The position numbers were made by a program, and so were the translations under genes. From JAMBLL01 sp964460075 (GTDB lineage Bacteria; Actinomycetota; Acidimicrobiia; Spongiisociales; UBA5794): DNA of 64,000 bases. Under the pieces are notes generated by a model. The model had not been told where the DNA came from, made no database searches, and saw nothing but the letters and a program-made list of their open reading frames with translations. Where the stretch lies: NCBI GenBank assembly GCA_964460075.1, contig CAYWPC010000005.1:34117-98116 (forward strand), read 5' to 3'. Shown piece after piece: positions 52,228 through 60,872 of the stretch; the first letter of the stretch is position 1; each line of letters begins with the position of its first letter.

Positions 52228-52617
52228 GTGACGACGTTCGAGCTCATGAAGTGGATCCATCTGCTCTCGGCAGCGGTTTGGACCGGCGGGTTGATCATTC
52301 TGGCGTTCCTTATCGCGGCAGTCCGTACCGAAACCGACGACAGGAACGTTCTCCGTGCCATGGCGAGACGTTTCAGCGCCGTGTCATGGACAGCGCTTGC
52401 AACGGCGCTCGTCACAGGAGCCTGGATGTACACCGATCTCGGAAAGGCCTGGGCTGCATTCGGCACCAAGGGGTCTTTAATCGCGATCGCTGCCGGCCTT
52501 GCCCTTGTGCACCAATCGACGGCGAAGCGCACCTCGCCCGCTGTGCGGGGCATAGTCCAGCTCGTGATCCTGCTCGCCAGCATCGGCATCTTCGGTGCAG
52601 CGGTCGCCTTGACGTAG
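52228..52617 (+). CDS. CopD-like four-helix membrane protein
   Basis: This 129-residue protein has four membrane helices, with MKWIHLLSAAVWTGGLIILAF first, as in CopD/DUF families where the His in helix 1 binds copper or heme. It begins at GTG. The present upstream sequence lacks a clear Shine-Dalgarno because the MITE-like element splits it from the PAC2 gene; AAGGTGA at the PAC2 end would serve if the element were absent. A role in copper handling is inferred from CopD similarity and csoR nearby. Confidence 0.7.
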   Translation: MTTFELMKWIHLLSAAVWTGGLIILAFLIAAVRTETDDRNVLRAMARRFSAVSWTALATALVTGAWMYTDLGKAWAAFGTKGSLIAIAAGLALVHQSTAKRTSPAVRGIVQLVILLASIGIFGAAVALT

Positions 52618-52700
52618 CAACCCTGACCGCTACAAGGATCCACCGAAGCCGCGGCACTCTGCCTCAAGCTTCGGGCTCCAGGCTATTCGCCACCTTCATC

Positions 52701-52736
52701 TGGTAAACGTCGAAGGCGTGGTAAACGTCGAAGGCG
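52701..52736. repeat. Two-copy 18-bp tandem repeat
   Basis: TGGTAAACGTCGAAGGCG occurs twice without a gap (52701-52718 and 52719-52736), just beyond the 3' end of the orphan binding-protein gene and downstream of the CopD-like gene. It is short and could be a slippage product. No function is apparent. Confidence 0.8.
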
Positions 52737-52739
52737 CCG

Positions 52740-53786
52740 TTACCCAGATGCTACGGGCACGAACCGTGGATCGTAGAAATCGGCGGGGGATGGTGGCGTT
52801 GCGACGTCACTATTCAGGTCGGCCACCGTGACGGCCACTCCTGCAAGGTTTCTTTCAGGAATCAACCCTGTCGTGCTGAGATTTGGCCCACTTGTCTCGA
52901 AAGCCCTGGCGATCGCGCTCGGGCTCATACCCCACATTTCGGACATCCTGCTCACCGCCTCCGCCTTGTTGCTCCTCATCCAGCGTACCGTCTCCATCCA
53001 ACCCGAAAGGTAGGCGCGAACGACATCGGGCTCGCCCTCTATGAGATCCGTGGTTGCCACGATGGACACGAACACGTTTGAGCCAAGAATGTCACCCATA
53101 TCGCCAACGACTCTCGCCTCGCCCTCCTCTTCGAGGGCGTACGCCGGCTCGGCCGTCCACGTGAAGGCATCAATGGCGCCATCCTTGAGGGCCGCGACCA
53201 TGTCAGCGAGGCCTCCGACCGACACCTTGAACACATCGATGCCCATCGTCCAGTCCTGTGATGTTGCGATCCGCTCCGCTATGTAGTCGGTCGTGGATCC
53301 GGGTCTGCTGAAACCGATCGTCCGCTCGCGGAGGTCAGAGATACTCCGAATGTCGCTGTCGGAGGAGACGACGACTACGAAACCAACCCAGCCGAGGCTT
53401 GCAGCGCCGACGATCTTGGCTGGCAGTCCCGCAACGATGGAGGCAACCGCTGCGGGTCCAGTCGTGAGGCCCATCCGCGCATCGCCTGCTTCGATCGCAT
53501 CCGCGACCTCGCCGCCTCCGCGCACGAACATGTTCGTCACCGTGAGGCCGCGCTTGTCCCAAACCCCCATCTCGACACCGAGGGCGGCAGCAGCGAAGTC
53601 GATAGAAGGAGCAGCACCAACCGCAACAGTGAGATCCCCGAGATCTGCCACGGCACTGGTTTGCTCGTCACCAGTCTTCGAACTATTGGTATCGCCACTC
53701 GAGCAGCCGGCAACGACCAGGACGAGGACCGTGAACAGAAGCAGGGGCCTCATGGCCCAGCCGGACACTTGATGCGTGCGTTTCAC
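52740..53786 (-). CDS. NMT1/THI5/SsuA-like ABC substrate-binding lipoprotein, orphan
   Basis: This 348-residue exported binding protein has a signal segment ending in lipobox VVAGC and a type II periplasmic-binding fold of the NMT1/SsuA class (VAVGAAPSIDFAAAALGVEMGVWDKRGLTV; FTWTAEPAYALEEEGEARVVGDMGD). Such proteins bind thiamin precursors, sulfonates or nitrate. GTG 53784-53786 was chosen because AGGGGGG lies about nine bases upstream; the GTG at 53795 is an alternative. No permease or ATPase gene is adjacent, so its transporter must be elsewhere. Confidence 0.85.
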   Translation of the reverse strand: MKRTHQVSGWAMRPLLLFTVLVLVVAGCSSGDTNSSKTGDEQTSAVADLGDLTVAVGAAPSIDFAAAALGVEMGVWDKRGLTVTNMFVRGGGEVADAIEAGDARMGLTTGPAAVASIVAGLPAKIVGAASLGWVGFVVVVSSDSDIRSISDLRERTIGFSRPGSTTDYIAERIATSQDWTMGIDVFKVSVGGLADMVAALKDGAIDAFTWTAEPAYALEEEGEARVVGDMGDILGSNVFVSIVATTDLIEGEPDVVRAYLSGWMETVRWMRSNKAEAVSRMSEMWGMSPSAIARAFETSGPNLSTTGLIPERNLAGVAVTVADLNSDVATPPSPADFYDPRFVPVASG

Positions 53787-53810
53787 GGGCTTCACCCCCC
53801 TGACTCGATC

Positions 53811-53828
53811 GCCTCCTGGTAGGGAGGC
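53811..53828 (-). terminator. Hairpin after bS22 gene
   Basis: GCCTCC and GGAGGC pair across a six-base loop between the bS22 stop and the binding-protein start, both minus strand, with GACT/AGTC extending the pairing after a bulge. It could end the short bS22 transcript. Confidence 0.4.
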
Positions 53829-53864
53829 AGTCGGAAGGTCGACTTGCTGCGTGTGCTACTTATG

Positions 53865-53957
53865 CTATTTCTTGCGCTTGTGCCGGTTGGCCTTGAGTCG
53901 CTTGCGGTACTTGTGCTTGCTCATCTTCTTGCGACGCTTCTTTATCAGCGAACCCAT
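53865..53957 (-). CDS. Small ribosomal protein bS22 (AURKAIP1/COX24 domain)
   Basis: This is a 30-residue, extremely basic protein: MGSLIKKRRKKMSKHKYRKR and a further ten basic residues. The MGSxIKKRRKxMSKxKxRK pattern is that of bS22, found in mycobacterial and other actinobacterial 30S subunits. GAGG lies about ten bases before ATG 53955-53957. The longer open frame upstream is not basic and does not belong to it. Gene finders with a minimum length usually miss it. Confidence 0.85.
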   Translation of the reverse strand: MGSLIKKRRKKMSKHKYRKRLKANRHKRKK

Positions 53958-54099
53958 GCAGCTAAACCTCGTTGTACGAAAAGTGGGCGGTCCCGTGCGG
54001 AACCTCCCTCGATCGGGCCGCACCGACCATCCAAGGATAGGCGATTTCTGACACTGATGTTCGTCGGCGGCGAATCGCGTCCTCACCTATCATACGTGC

Positions 54100-54840
54100 A
54101 TGAAACCGATCATTGGAATAACCGGCCGACCTCAGGACGTCCCGGCCGTCGGAATGGAAATTCGGGCATACCTCGCTGCGCACACGTACACAGACTCGGT
54201 CCGTCTAGGTGGCGGCATTCCAGTTGTACTCGTACCCGTGGAAGAGGAAGCCATAGATGACATCCTCGACCGCGTTGACGGAATAATGCTCACAGGCGGT
54301 GGGGACATCTCCCCTGCGACATACGGTGCTGAGCCAGACGCGACCGTTCGGGGTGTCAACGACGAGCGGGACAGCTTTGAACTCGAGCTCGTGCGAAGGG
54401 CACACGCACGAAAGATGCCGGTCATGGGTATTTGTCGAGGGCTCCAGGTGATCAACGTCGCCCTCGGTGGAACCCTCGTACAAGATCTCCCGTCCCATAC
54501 AGGGGCCCATGGCCACGACATCACAGGCGAAGGCGTCTACGAGCCACATCTCGAGGCGCAGGTCGAGGAAGGTTGCCGAATCGCTGACATCATCGGCCCG
54601 GGGCTCCAGAACATCAACTCAATCCACCACCAAGCCGTTGACGAGCTCGGAAGCGGTCTGAGGGCGGTCGCGTCCACAGCGGATGGCACGGTCGAAGCCA
54701 TCGAGCATGAGGATGACGACTGGCCGCTCATTGCCATTCAATGGCACCCTGAGTTCCTCGGCATGCGCGACGACGGACCTTCGCACGAGCTGTTCGCTGA
54801 GTTCGTCCATGCAGCGGCCAAGTATCGGGCTGATGCGTGA
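54100..54840 (+). CDS. Gamma-glutamyl-GABA hydrolase-like class I glutamine amidotransferase
   Basis: This 246-residue protein has the peptidase C26/PuuD-like form: nucleophile C112 in MGICRGLQVINVALGGTL, and the His-Glu pair in AIQWHPEFLG near residue 215. PuuD cleaves gamma-glutamyl-GABA in putrescine degradation; others of this family act on different gamma-glutamyl amides. A class III aminotransferase is 32 kb away, so a pathway link is not evident. It overlaps the phosphatase gene. Confidence 0.9.
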   Translation: MKPIIGITGRPQDVPAVGMEIRAYLAAHTYTDSVRLGGGIPVVLVPVEEEAIDDILDRVDGIMLTGGGDISPATYGAEPDATVRGVNDERDSFELELVRRAHARKMPVMGICRGLQVINVALGGTLVQDLPSHTGAHGHDITGEGVYEPHLEAQVEEGCRIADIIGPGLQNINSIHHQAVDELGSGLRAVASTADGTVEAIEHEDDDWPLIAIQWHPEFLGMRDDGPSHELFAEFVHAAAKYRADA

Positions 54841-55306
54841 CCACCAGGCCTCACACATTCACCATCGACTCGGGCACGCACACTTCCAGGTTCTGTTCGT
54901 GTGTACAGGGAATATCTGCCGGTCACCGCTAGCAGAAGCGATGGCCAGTACGCGATTCGACGCTGGTCACTACGTGTTCTCGAGTGCAGGCACGCGAGCC
55001 ATTTCCGGAGCGGCCCCCACCGAGGAAGCGCAAATCGTTGCCGCAGAGCGCGGCCTCGACATTGCAGGCCACGAGGCGACACCGCTCGATCAATGCGAGC
55101 TTCCTGACGCCGTGATCGGTATGGAGCAGCATCACCTGATCGCAGCCGTAGAACGATTCCCTCGACTCGACGTCGGTCGCATCCGCCTCCTTGACCACCC
55201 TGTTGCGATAGCCGACCCGCTCGGCAACGGCCTCGATGCGTACAGAGCCGTCGCTACCCGCATCGACCGGGCGCTCGCCACGATCGATTGGAGTGGTTTC
55301 AGGTGA
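54833..55306 (+). CDS. Low-molecular-weight protein-tyrosine phosphatase-like protein
   Basis: This 157-residue cytoplasmic phosphatase has the CX5R loop in VLFVCTGNICRSPLAEAM and a DP acid motif in LLDHPVAIADPLG. The ATG at 54833 overlaps the preceding amidotransferase by eight bases and adds about 17 residues before the fold begins. Family members dephosphorylate tyrosine or arsenate-like substrates. Its stop overlaps the convergent homoserine kinase stop by eight bases. Confidence 0.88.
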   Translation: MRDHQASHIHHRLGHAHFQVLFVCTGNICRSPLAEAMASTRFDAGHYVFSSAGTRAISGAAPTEEAQIVAAERGLDIAGHEATPLDQCELPDAVIGMEQHHLIAAVERFPRLDVGRIRLLDHPVAIADPLGNGLDAYRAVATRIDRALATIDWSGFR

Positions 55307-56141
55307 GCCCTTCGTAGTCAACATTGAGGGCCAGCACTTCACCTGAGATTCCGAGAACGCCACCCATGGCACCGATGACTCTTCCCCGCGACTCTCTGGT
55401 TGCGAACGCGAGTGCTGTCGGTCCTGCACCCGACCAGCAGGAGTAGAGCGCGCCTCCACGAATCGCTGCATCGATGAGCTCTCCCGTTACGGGTGCCAGC
55501 GCACCTCGGGGGCCCTCGTGAAGCTCGTCTCCCTGTGCGTGACGCAGCACATCGGCGCTTGCGTCGGCAAGACCAGCGATAAGGAAGGCGATGCGGCCGA
55601 GACTACGGGTGACGACAGGTAGCGGGACGGTGTCAGGGAGTGCCGCACGCGCTCGATCCGTTCTGAGTGGCTCGTTCGGGATCCCCACAACGGGGAGTAT
55701 CGACTCGTGCAGTTTGAGCCGCTTCACACCACCATCGACGACGGCGACAAGGCCCCCAAACACCGTCGCTGCTGCGTTGTCTGGGTGACCCTCGAGTTCT
55801 GTAACGATTTCGAACACCCTCGCTGCCCCCCCGGGGGCGCGTACAGCCTTGAGTGCGGCTCCCGCCACCGCAGCTGCGACTGCGGCTGACGAGCCGAGAC
55901 CTCTCGCCCTCGGTACCTCGTTGGCAAGTGTCACGTGCATGGGCCGATCGACCGCGAGCATGATCGCTCTGGCAACGAGGTCGTCGGCATCGAGACTCCC
56001 AGTCGACCCATCTTCGGTGATCGTCATCGCTTCGGCAGTCTCCACTGTGGCAGTGCACCTCAGAGACAGAGCAAGACCAAGCGTGTCGAAACCTGGGCCG
56101 AGATTCGCGGATGACGCAGGGGCGGATGCGAATCCAATCAT
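55299..56141 (-). CDS. thrB: Homoserine kinase (GHMP family)
   Basis: This 280-residue GHMP kinase phosphorylates homoserine before threonine synthase. Motifs are SSANLGPGFDTLGLAL (motif 1), PRARGLGSSAAVAAA (motif 2, ATP loop), EGHPDNAAATVFGG and SWSGAGPTALAFA (motif 3). The ATG at 56139-56141 overlaps the CDF stop (ATGA), which favours it over the ATG at 56183. It is not next to thrC or hom here. Confidence 0.9.
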   Translation of the reverse strand: MIGFASAPASSANLGPGFDTLGLALSLRCTATVETAEAMTITEDGSTGSLDADDLVARAIMLAVDRPMHVTLANEVPRARGLGSSAAVAAAVAGAALKAVRAPGGAARVFEIVTELEGHPDNAAATVFGGLVAVVDGGVKRLKLHESILPVVGIPNEPLRTDRARAALPDTVPLPVVTRSLGRIAFLIAGLADASADVLRHAQGDELHEGPRGALAPVTGELIDAAIRGGALYSCWSGAGPTALAFATRESRGRVIGAMGGVLGISGEVLALNVDYEGLT

Positions 56142-57040
56142 CGGCGTACTGGCTCGATGAAGATGCGATTCGCTTCCTGGCATGCCCCCTTGATAGCAGC
56201 CTCTACGTGTTCAACGCCTGTTACCTCGTCAACATCCTCGTCGAACGCAACATCCGCTGTCACGAGAATCTGGTGAGGGGACATCTGCATCGTCAGGAGC
56301 TGCTCTACATGGTGGACCTCCTCGACACTCAGAATCGCTACACGGATGGCCGTGCGATGCTCCCTGCTCGCCGCCTCCCCGATGAGTAGCTCGCTCATCT
56401 CTCTGGCCACGATGAGCGCCACGCTGATGAGCACGAGGCCGATGATGATCGAAGCAAGGCCATCCCAGATCGCTGTGCCCGTCACCTCGGTCAGGATGAG
56501 ACCGCCAGCCGCGACGACGAGACCGACCACTGCAGCGCTGTCCTCGAAGAGGACGATGATGAGCGCCGAATCCTTCGACTCCTTGATCATTCGCCATGCG
56601 CTCTTGGTGCCGCGAATGGCGTTGAACTGTCTGAGGGCAGGAACCCAAGCGACGAATATCTCGAACCCTCCCGCGATCGCTAGGACGATGAGGGAGAAGA
56701 CGAGACCCTCGCCCTCGCCGACATGAGGGCTCTGAATACGCTGCCATCCATTGACGATCGCTATCACCGCACCACCGATGAAGAGCACAACGGCGACCAT
56801 GAACGACCAGAAGTACATCGCCTTGCCGCGGCCGAACGGGTGAGTGACGTCTGCCTTGTAGCGCGAAACCGCCTCACCTCGCAGCAGGAACAACTGGTTA
56901 CCCGAGTCGGCGAGCGAGTGTATCGCCTCAGCGAACATCGCCGAACTCCCCGAGATCGCTGCGGCAGCGAACTTCGTGATCGCTATCGCGACGTTCGCTG
57001 AGAGCGCAAGGATGATGAGCCGCTTCGATCCGGATGCCAT
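56138..57040 (-). CDS. Cation diffusion facilitator transporter
   Basis: This 300-residue CDF-family exporter has six membrane helices; AEAIHSLADSGNQLFLLRG holds the H-x-x-x-D metal site of helix 2, and YKADVTHPFGRGK follows. The C-terminal cytoplasmic ferredoxin-like domain (VEEVHHVEQLLTMQMSPHQILVTADVAF) is complete. Zn, Mn or Fe export is likely; the metal is not decided. ATG 57038-57040 matches the family start. It is coupled to thrB by a four-base overlap and is divergent from the ABC genes. Confidence 0.9.
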   Translation of the reverse strand: MASGSKRLIILALSANVAIAITKFAAAAISGSSAMFAEAIHSLADSGNQLFLLRGEAVSRYKADVTHPFGRGKAMYFWSFMVAVVLFIGGAVIAIVNGWQRIQSPHVGEGEGLVFSLIVLAIAGGFEIFVAWVPALRQFNAIRGTKSAWRMIKESKDSALIIVLFEDSAAVVGLVVAAGGLILTEVTGTAIWDGLASIIIGLVLISVALIVAREMSELLIGEAASREHRTAIRVAILSVEEVHHVEQLLTMQMSPHQILVTADVAFDEDVDEVTGVEHVEAAIKGACQEANRIFIEPVRR

Positions 57041-57080
57041 GGCGCCCGATTGTATAGATAGTCGCACGCTCCACGGCGTT

Positions 57081-57120
57081 TGGCGTAGATTCCCGCAGCA
57101 TGTTGCGGTCTTCTACGCCT
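57081..57120. repeat. Imperfect intergenic palindrome, copy related to 62143-62186
   Basis: Arms 57081-57098 and 57103-57120 pair imperfectly around CATG. Each arm matches the corresponding arm of the palindrome at 62143-62186 at about 15 of 18 positions, and the outer GGCGTAGA/TCTACGCC is identical. It lies between divergent CDF and ABC genes, so it is not a terminator for either. Confidence 0.75.
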
Positions 57121-57184
57121 GACGTCTGAGAGGAGTCGGACCGGGGTCGTAGTACCGTTCGACGCGACGAAGGGAACACGCCTG

Positions 57185-58090
57185 ATGGGGATCGCTATCG
57201 AGACCGTTGGTCTCACCAAGTACTACGGGACCGCACCAGGCATCATCGATCTCGACCTCAGGATCACCGAGGGCGAGGTCTTCGGCTTCATCGGCCCGAA
57301 CGGGGCAGGTAAGTCGACGACGATTCGCACGCTTCTCAACTTCCTGTTTCCCTCGTCAGGGTCCGGCACGATCCTCGGCCTCGACATCCTCAAGGACTCC
57401 ATCGAAATTCGCCGCCGCACCGGCTACCTGCCTGGCGATCTCGCGATGTACGACACGATGACAGCCAGGGAGTTTCTGATCTACTTCGCCAACCTCCGCT
57501 CCCAGGACTGTGATCGCCAGACAGCCAGGCTCGCAGATCGCTTCGAACTCGACCTCGACCGCAAGATCAAGGACTACTCCACAGGCAACCGTCAGAAAGT
57601 GGGTGTCATCAACGCGTTCATGCACGAACCGGAGCTCTTGATTCTCGACGAGCCCACTGCAGGCCTGGACCCGCTGATGCAGCAGGAGTTCCAGAGCCTC
57701 CTCAATGAGGTTCGGGCGGAGGGGCGCACTGTGTTCCTCTCGTCACACATCCTGCCGGAGATCGATCGTATCGCCGATCGAGTCGGGATCGTTCGCGACA
57801 GCCGACTCATCGCCGTCGACAGCGTCGAGGCATTCAAGTCAAGAGCACATTCCACGATCTCTCTCAAGTTTTCGTCACCAGTCGAGCAAGCCACATTCGC
57901 CGCACTCCCCGGAGTACGGAATGCCGAAATCCGTAACGGCGGAACCATGATCTCCATCACCATCAGCGGAGCACTGGACCCGGTCATCAAAGAAGCTGCA
58001 AACCACCACGTCGAGTCCATCTCCACGCGTGACGGCAACCTCGAAGAGGTCTTCCTCTCGTACTACTCCGCCGACGCCGATGTTTCGTAG
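57185..58090 (+). CDS. ABC exporter ATP-binding protein
   Basis: This 301-residue ATPase has Walker A GPNGAGKST, a signature in which YSTGNRQKVGVINAF replaces the usual LSGG core with STGN, and Walker B LLILDEPTAGLDP. The STGN signature occurs in some ABC-2-type exporter ATPases. It overlaps the fused permease gene by 11 bases. Together they resemble lipid or polyketide-type exporters. Confidence 0.92.
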   Translation: MGIAIETVGLTKYYGTAPGIIDLDLRITEGEVFGFIGPNGAGKSTTIRTLLNFLFPSSGSGTILGLDILKDSIEIRRRTGYLPGDLAMYDTMTAREFLIYFANLRSQDCDRQTARLADRFELDLDRKIKDYSTGNRQKVGVINAFMHEPELLILDEPTAGLDPLMQQEFQSLLNEVRAEGRTVFLSSHILPEIDRIADRVGIVRDSRLIAVDSVEAFKSRAHSTISLKFSSPVEQATFAALPGVRNAEIRNGGTMISITISGALDPVIKEAANHHVESISTRDGNLEEVFLSYYSADADVS

Positions 58091-59750
58091 CGTCTTCACG
58101 AGATCGATCTGGGATCGTAGACATTCGATCATTTGGTGGATTCTCGGATCGGTCGCTCTGATCGGCTGGGTGTCGTTCGTATACCCGATCATGCGTGACT
58201 CGGAGGCGATGCGCCAGTTCATCGACGACTTCCCCCCAGAGATGATGGCGATCTTCGGCATCGACCCTGCCACGTATCTCACAGGGGCCGGCTTTCTCCA
58301 GGCGCAGTTCTACTCGCTATTCGGACCTTTGATGATCATTGGATTCGCCGTGTCAGTGGCTGCGGCCGCAACTGCCCGTGAAGAGAAGAACGGCACGATG
58401 GACATGTTGTTGTCTGCACCGATGTCGCGCACATCGCTGATCCTCCAGAAGTCTGCAGTCCTGGCGGTGCTGTCTGGAGCCATTGCGGCCGTCATCACCT
58501 TCATGTTGCTGATGCTGAACGTGACGCTCGATGTCGGCCTCAACATCGGCGGCGTCGTCGCAGTCAACCTTTCGCTCTGGTTGCTCGGAATGGTGTTTGG
58601 AGCAGTCGCCATTGTGGCAGGCGCGTTCTCAGGTAGGCCGTCAGCGGCAATCGGCACCGGAATTCTCCTTGCAGTCGTCGCGTGGTTCGTCAACGCGTTC
58701 TCCGCCATCTACGACTGGCTGGAGATCCCGAACAAGCTGAGCCCGTTCAACTGGTATTTGCAGGGCACACCCCTGCTCAATGGTGTCAACTCCGGCCAGG
58801 TGTGGCTTGCGTCTGCAACGATCGTGCTGATCGGTGTCGCCGTTTGGTTGTTCTCCCATCGCGATATTGCAACGGAGCAATCGGTCGTTCCTGAAGCGGC
58901 TTCCAGGCGACGCAGGACACGGATCATGACGCCACGATCAACGTGGCTACTGACGGGCGTTCTTGGGAAATCATTGTGGGATCGCAGACGCTCGGTGTGG
59001 ACCTGGGCCCTTGCTCTGGCAGCGTTGCTGCTGCTTACGTTCGCCGCGTGGCCTGCGTTCTCGAAGGATAAACAGGCAATTGCGGACCTCATCGATTCGA
59101 TGCCGAAGGAGATCTTCGCGCTCTTCGGTATGACCGACATCGATTCGATGACAACGGCGGCGGGCTTCATATCGTCTCGAACCTACGGCGTGATAGGTCC
59201 GATCGTGATGATGATCTTCGCGGTAGGTGCCGTCTCGGCCCTGGTCGCTAAGGACGAATCGCGGGGTGTCACGGACATGGTTCTCTCTACTCCGGTGCCG
59301 AGGCGACGCGTCCTCCTGGCGAAGGCGGCAGCCGTCGCAATTCTCTCCCTAGTCATAGGGTTCGTGCTGGCAGTTTTCAGCATCGTGGGCAACGTCGTGT
59401 ACGACACCGATTTAGCTGTGTTCAACATCCTGAATGCGAACCTTGGCCTCGTACTGCTCGCTCTAGCCTTCGCCGGCATCGCGCTGGCGATCTGGTCGCT
59501 GCTCGGCGCGGGACCCGCCATCGGTATCACTTCTGCGATCGGTGCCGTCGCCTGGTTCATCAACGGCCTCGGTGCAATCGTCGACGGCCTCGCCCCCTTG
59601 CGGCTCCTCTCACCGTTCTACTGGTACCTCGGAGACAAGGCTCCTCTAGCGAAGGGCTTCGAGCCGCAGTATCTGCTCCTGCTCCTAGTCGCAGTCGCTG
59701 GAACGGCGATCGCCGCGTGGCGTTTCGAATCCCGCGACATGGCAACCTGA
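58080..59750 (+). CDS. ABC-2 type exporter permease, two-fold fused
   Basis: This 556-residue permease contains two tandem homologous halves, each with six predicted helices. Both open with a similar stretch (SIWDRRHSIIWW and SLWDRRRSVWTW), then IDDFPPEMMAIFG or IDSMPKEIFALFG, then a GTMDMLLSAPMSR or GVTDMVLSTPVPR loop. One polypeptide therefore replaces the usual permease dimer. ATG 58080 overlaps the ATPase stop and begins a conserved start (MFRSVFTRSIWD). Its 3' end abuts a scaffold gap; after correction of that artefact the convergent EamA gene would overlap it by about 66 bases. Confidence 0.92.
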   Translation: MFRSVFTRSIWDRRHSIIWWILGSVALIGWVSFVYPIMRDSEAMRQFIDDFPPEMMAIFGIDPATYLTGAGFLQAQFYSLFGPLMIIGFAVSVAAAATAREEKNGTMDMLLSAPMSRTSLILQKSAVLAVLSGAIAAVITFMLLMLNVTLDVGLNIGGVVAVNLSLWLLGMVFGAVAIVAGAFSGRPSAAIGTGILLAVVAWFVNAFSAIYDWLEIPNKLSPFNWYLQGTPLLNGVNSGQVWLASATIVLIGVAVWLFSHRDIATEQSVVPEAASRRRRTRIMTPRSTWLLTGVLGKSLWDRRRSVWTWALALAALLLLTFAAWPAFSKDKQAIADLIDSMPKEIFALFGMTDIDSMTTAAGFISSRTYGVIGPIVMMIFAVGAVSALVAKDESRGVTDMVLSTPVPRRRVLLAKAAAVAILSLVIGFVLAVFSIVGNVVYDTDLAVFNILNANLGLVLLALAFAGIALAIWSLLGAGPAIGITSAIGAVAWFINGLGAIVDGLAPLRLLSPFYWYLGDKAPLAKGFEPQYLLLLLVAVAGTAIAAWRFESRDMAT

Positions 59751-59765
59751 CGCCCAAACTCTGTT

Positions 59766-59820
59766 CTTGCGGGCCTCCCTGTCGCTCATGATCATCCCGA
59801 CCAGCACCAGTGCTCCTCCG
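59766..59820. repeat. 55-bp direct copy left of the first scaffold gap
   Basis: These 55 bases are identical to 59921-59975 on the other side of the N run. The identity to the base and the length point to an overlapping contig end and not a biological repeat. Confidence 0.95.
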
Positions 59821-59920
59821 NNNNNNNNNNNNNNNNNNNNNNNNNNNNNNNNNNNNNNNNNNNNNNNNNNNNNNNNNNNNNNNNNNNNNNNNNNNNNNNN
59901 NNNNNNNNNNNNNNNNNNNN
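59821..59920. other. Scaffold gap of 100 N
   Basis: One hundred N of nominal size separate two identical 55-bp copies. The gap is probably of zero true length. Confidence 0.95.
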
Positions 59921-60796
59921 CTTGCGGGCCTCCCTGTCGCTCATGATCATCCCGACCAGCACCAGTGCTCCTCCGATGACGATCCCCATCTGAAGTTGCT
60001 CGCCAAGGAGCACGATGCCGCCTACCAGAGCCACAAACGGCACGAGGTATCCAATAAGGGAACCATCAGTCGCCGAGATGTGTTGTATGAGCCAGTAAAA
60101 CAGCAGGAACGGCATGAACGTGGCTACGACCGCGAGCGTCAGGACGAGCCACCATCCGTTGGCCGTCACATCGGTAGGTGCACCTTCGATGAACAGCATC
60201 GCGACGAGTAACCACACAGCGGCGTATCCAAACTGGAGGCCGGTCAACATAACCGAGTCGTAACTCCCCGCATGCTTCTTGGCGATAACGCCTGCGTATC
60301 CGATCGAGGCGACGGACGTCAGGCCAAGGCCCACGGCGACCAGTGGCCTCCCGCCCTCTGCAAGACCAGAGTCGCCGGACAGCAAGAGTGCAGCAACTCC
60401 GGTAAAGGCAACGAAGAGTGCGACGAGCTTGCCGACGGTCAGCGGCTCATCGGGAAGGATGAAGTTGGCGAATACCGCGGTGGCGAGAGGGATAAGTGCA
60501 GCGAGCAGGCCGACGAACCCTGCCGACGCCTCGTCGTATGCAAAGGTGAACAGTACGTACGGAACGGTGAGGTTGAACACGGCCTGAACGAAGCCGTACC
60601 GGAGCACCGCACCCGTTGGGAGAGGCGACCGACGTGCGAAGAGAACCACGACCACGAGCACCGCTGCAATAGCGACCCTTAGCGCTACGAGTGTCCACGG
60701 CCCTACGCCTTCGGCGAAGGCCGCTCTCGTCGCGATACCACCCGAACCCCACCCAAAGGCTGCAACAACGATCATGATCCAGTAGGTGGCCCGCAT
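59921..60796 (-). CDS. EamA/DMT-family transporter, 3' end interrupted by scaffold gap
   Basis: This protein shows 292 codons up to the gap, with ten membrane helices in two EamA halves (FGWGSGGIATRAAF; LGLTSVASIGYAGVIAKKHAG). Drug/metabolite transporters of this type export amino acids or metabolites. The ATG at 60796 matches family starts. If the duplicated 55 bases are merged, the frame continues past ARK to a TAG at 59685-59687, adding 26 residues of ordinary tail and overlapping the convergent permease gene end. Function beyond the family is unknown. Confidence 0.85.
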
Positions 60797-60872
60797 CCGC
60801 TGGAGCGTACAGCGGCGCAACACCCACCTCTCCACTGGCTCCTGTGTGGTTCACCACCAAGGAACGGAGGTA

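Noticed and set aside
59766..59975. 55-bp direct repeats around the N runs as attachment sites or IS duplications
   Set aside because: Both pairs are exactly 55 bases and flank exactly 100 N, which is the mark of unmerged contig overlaps.
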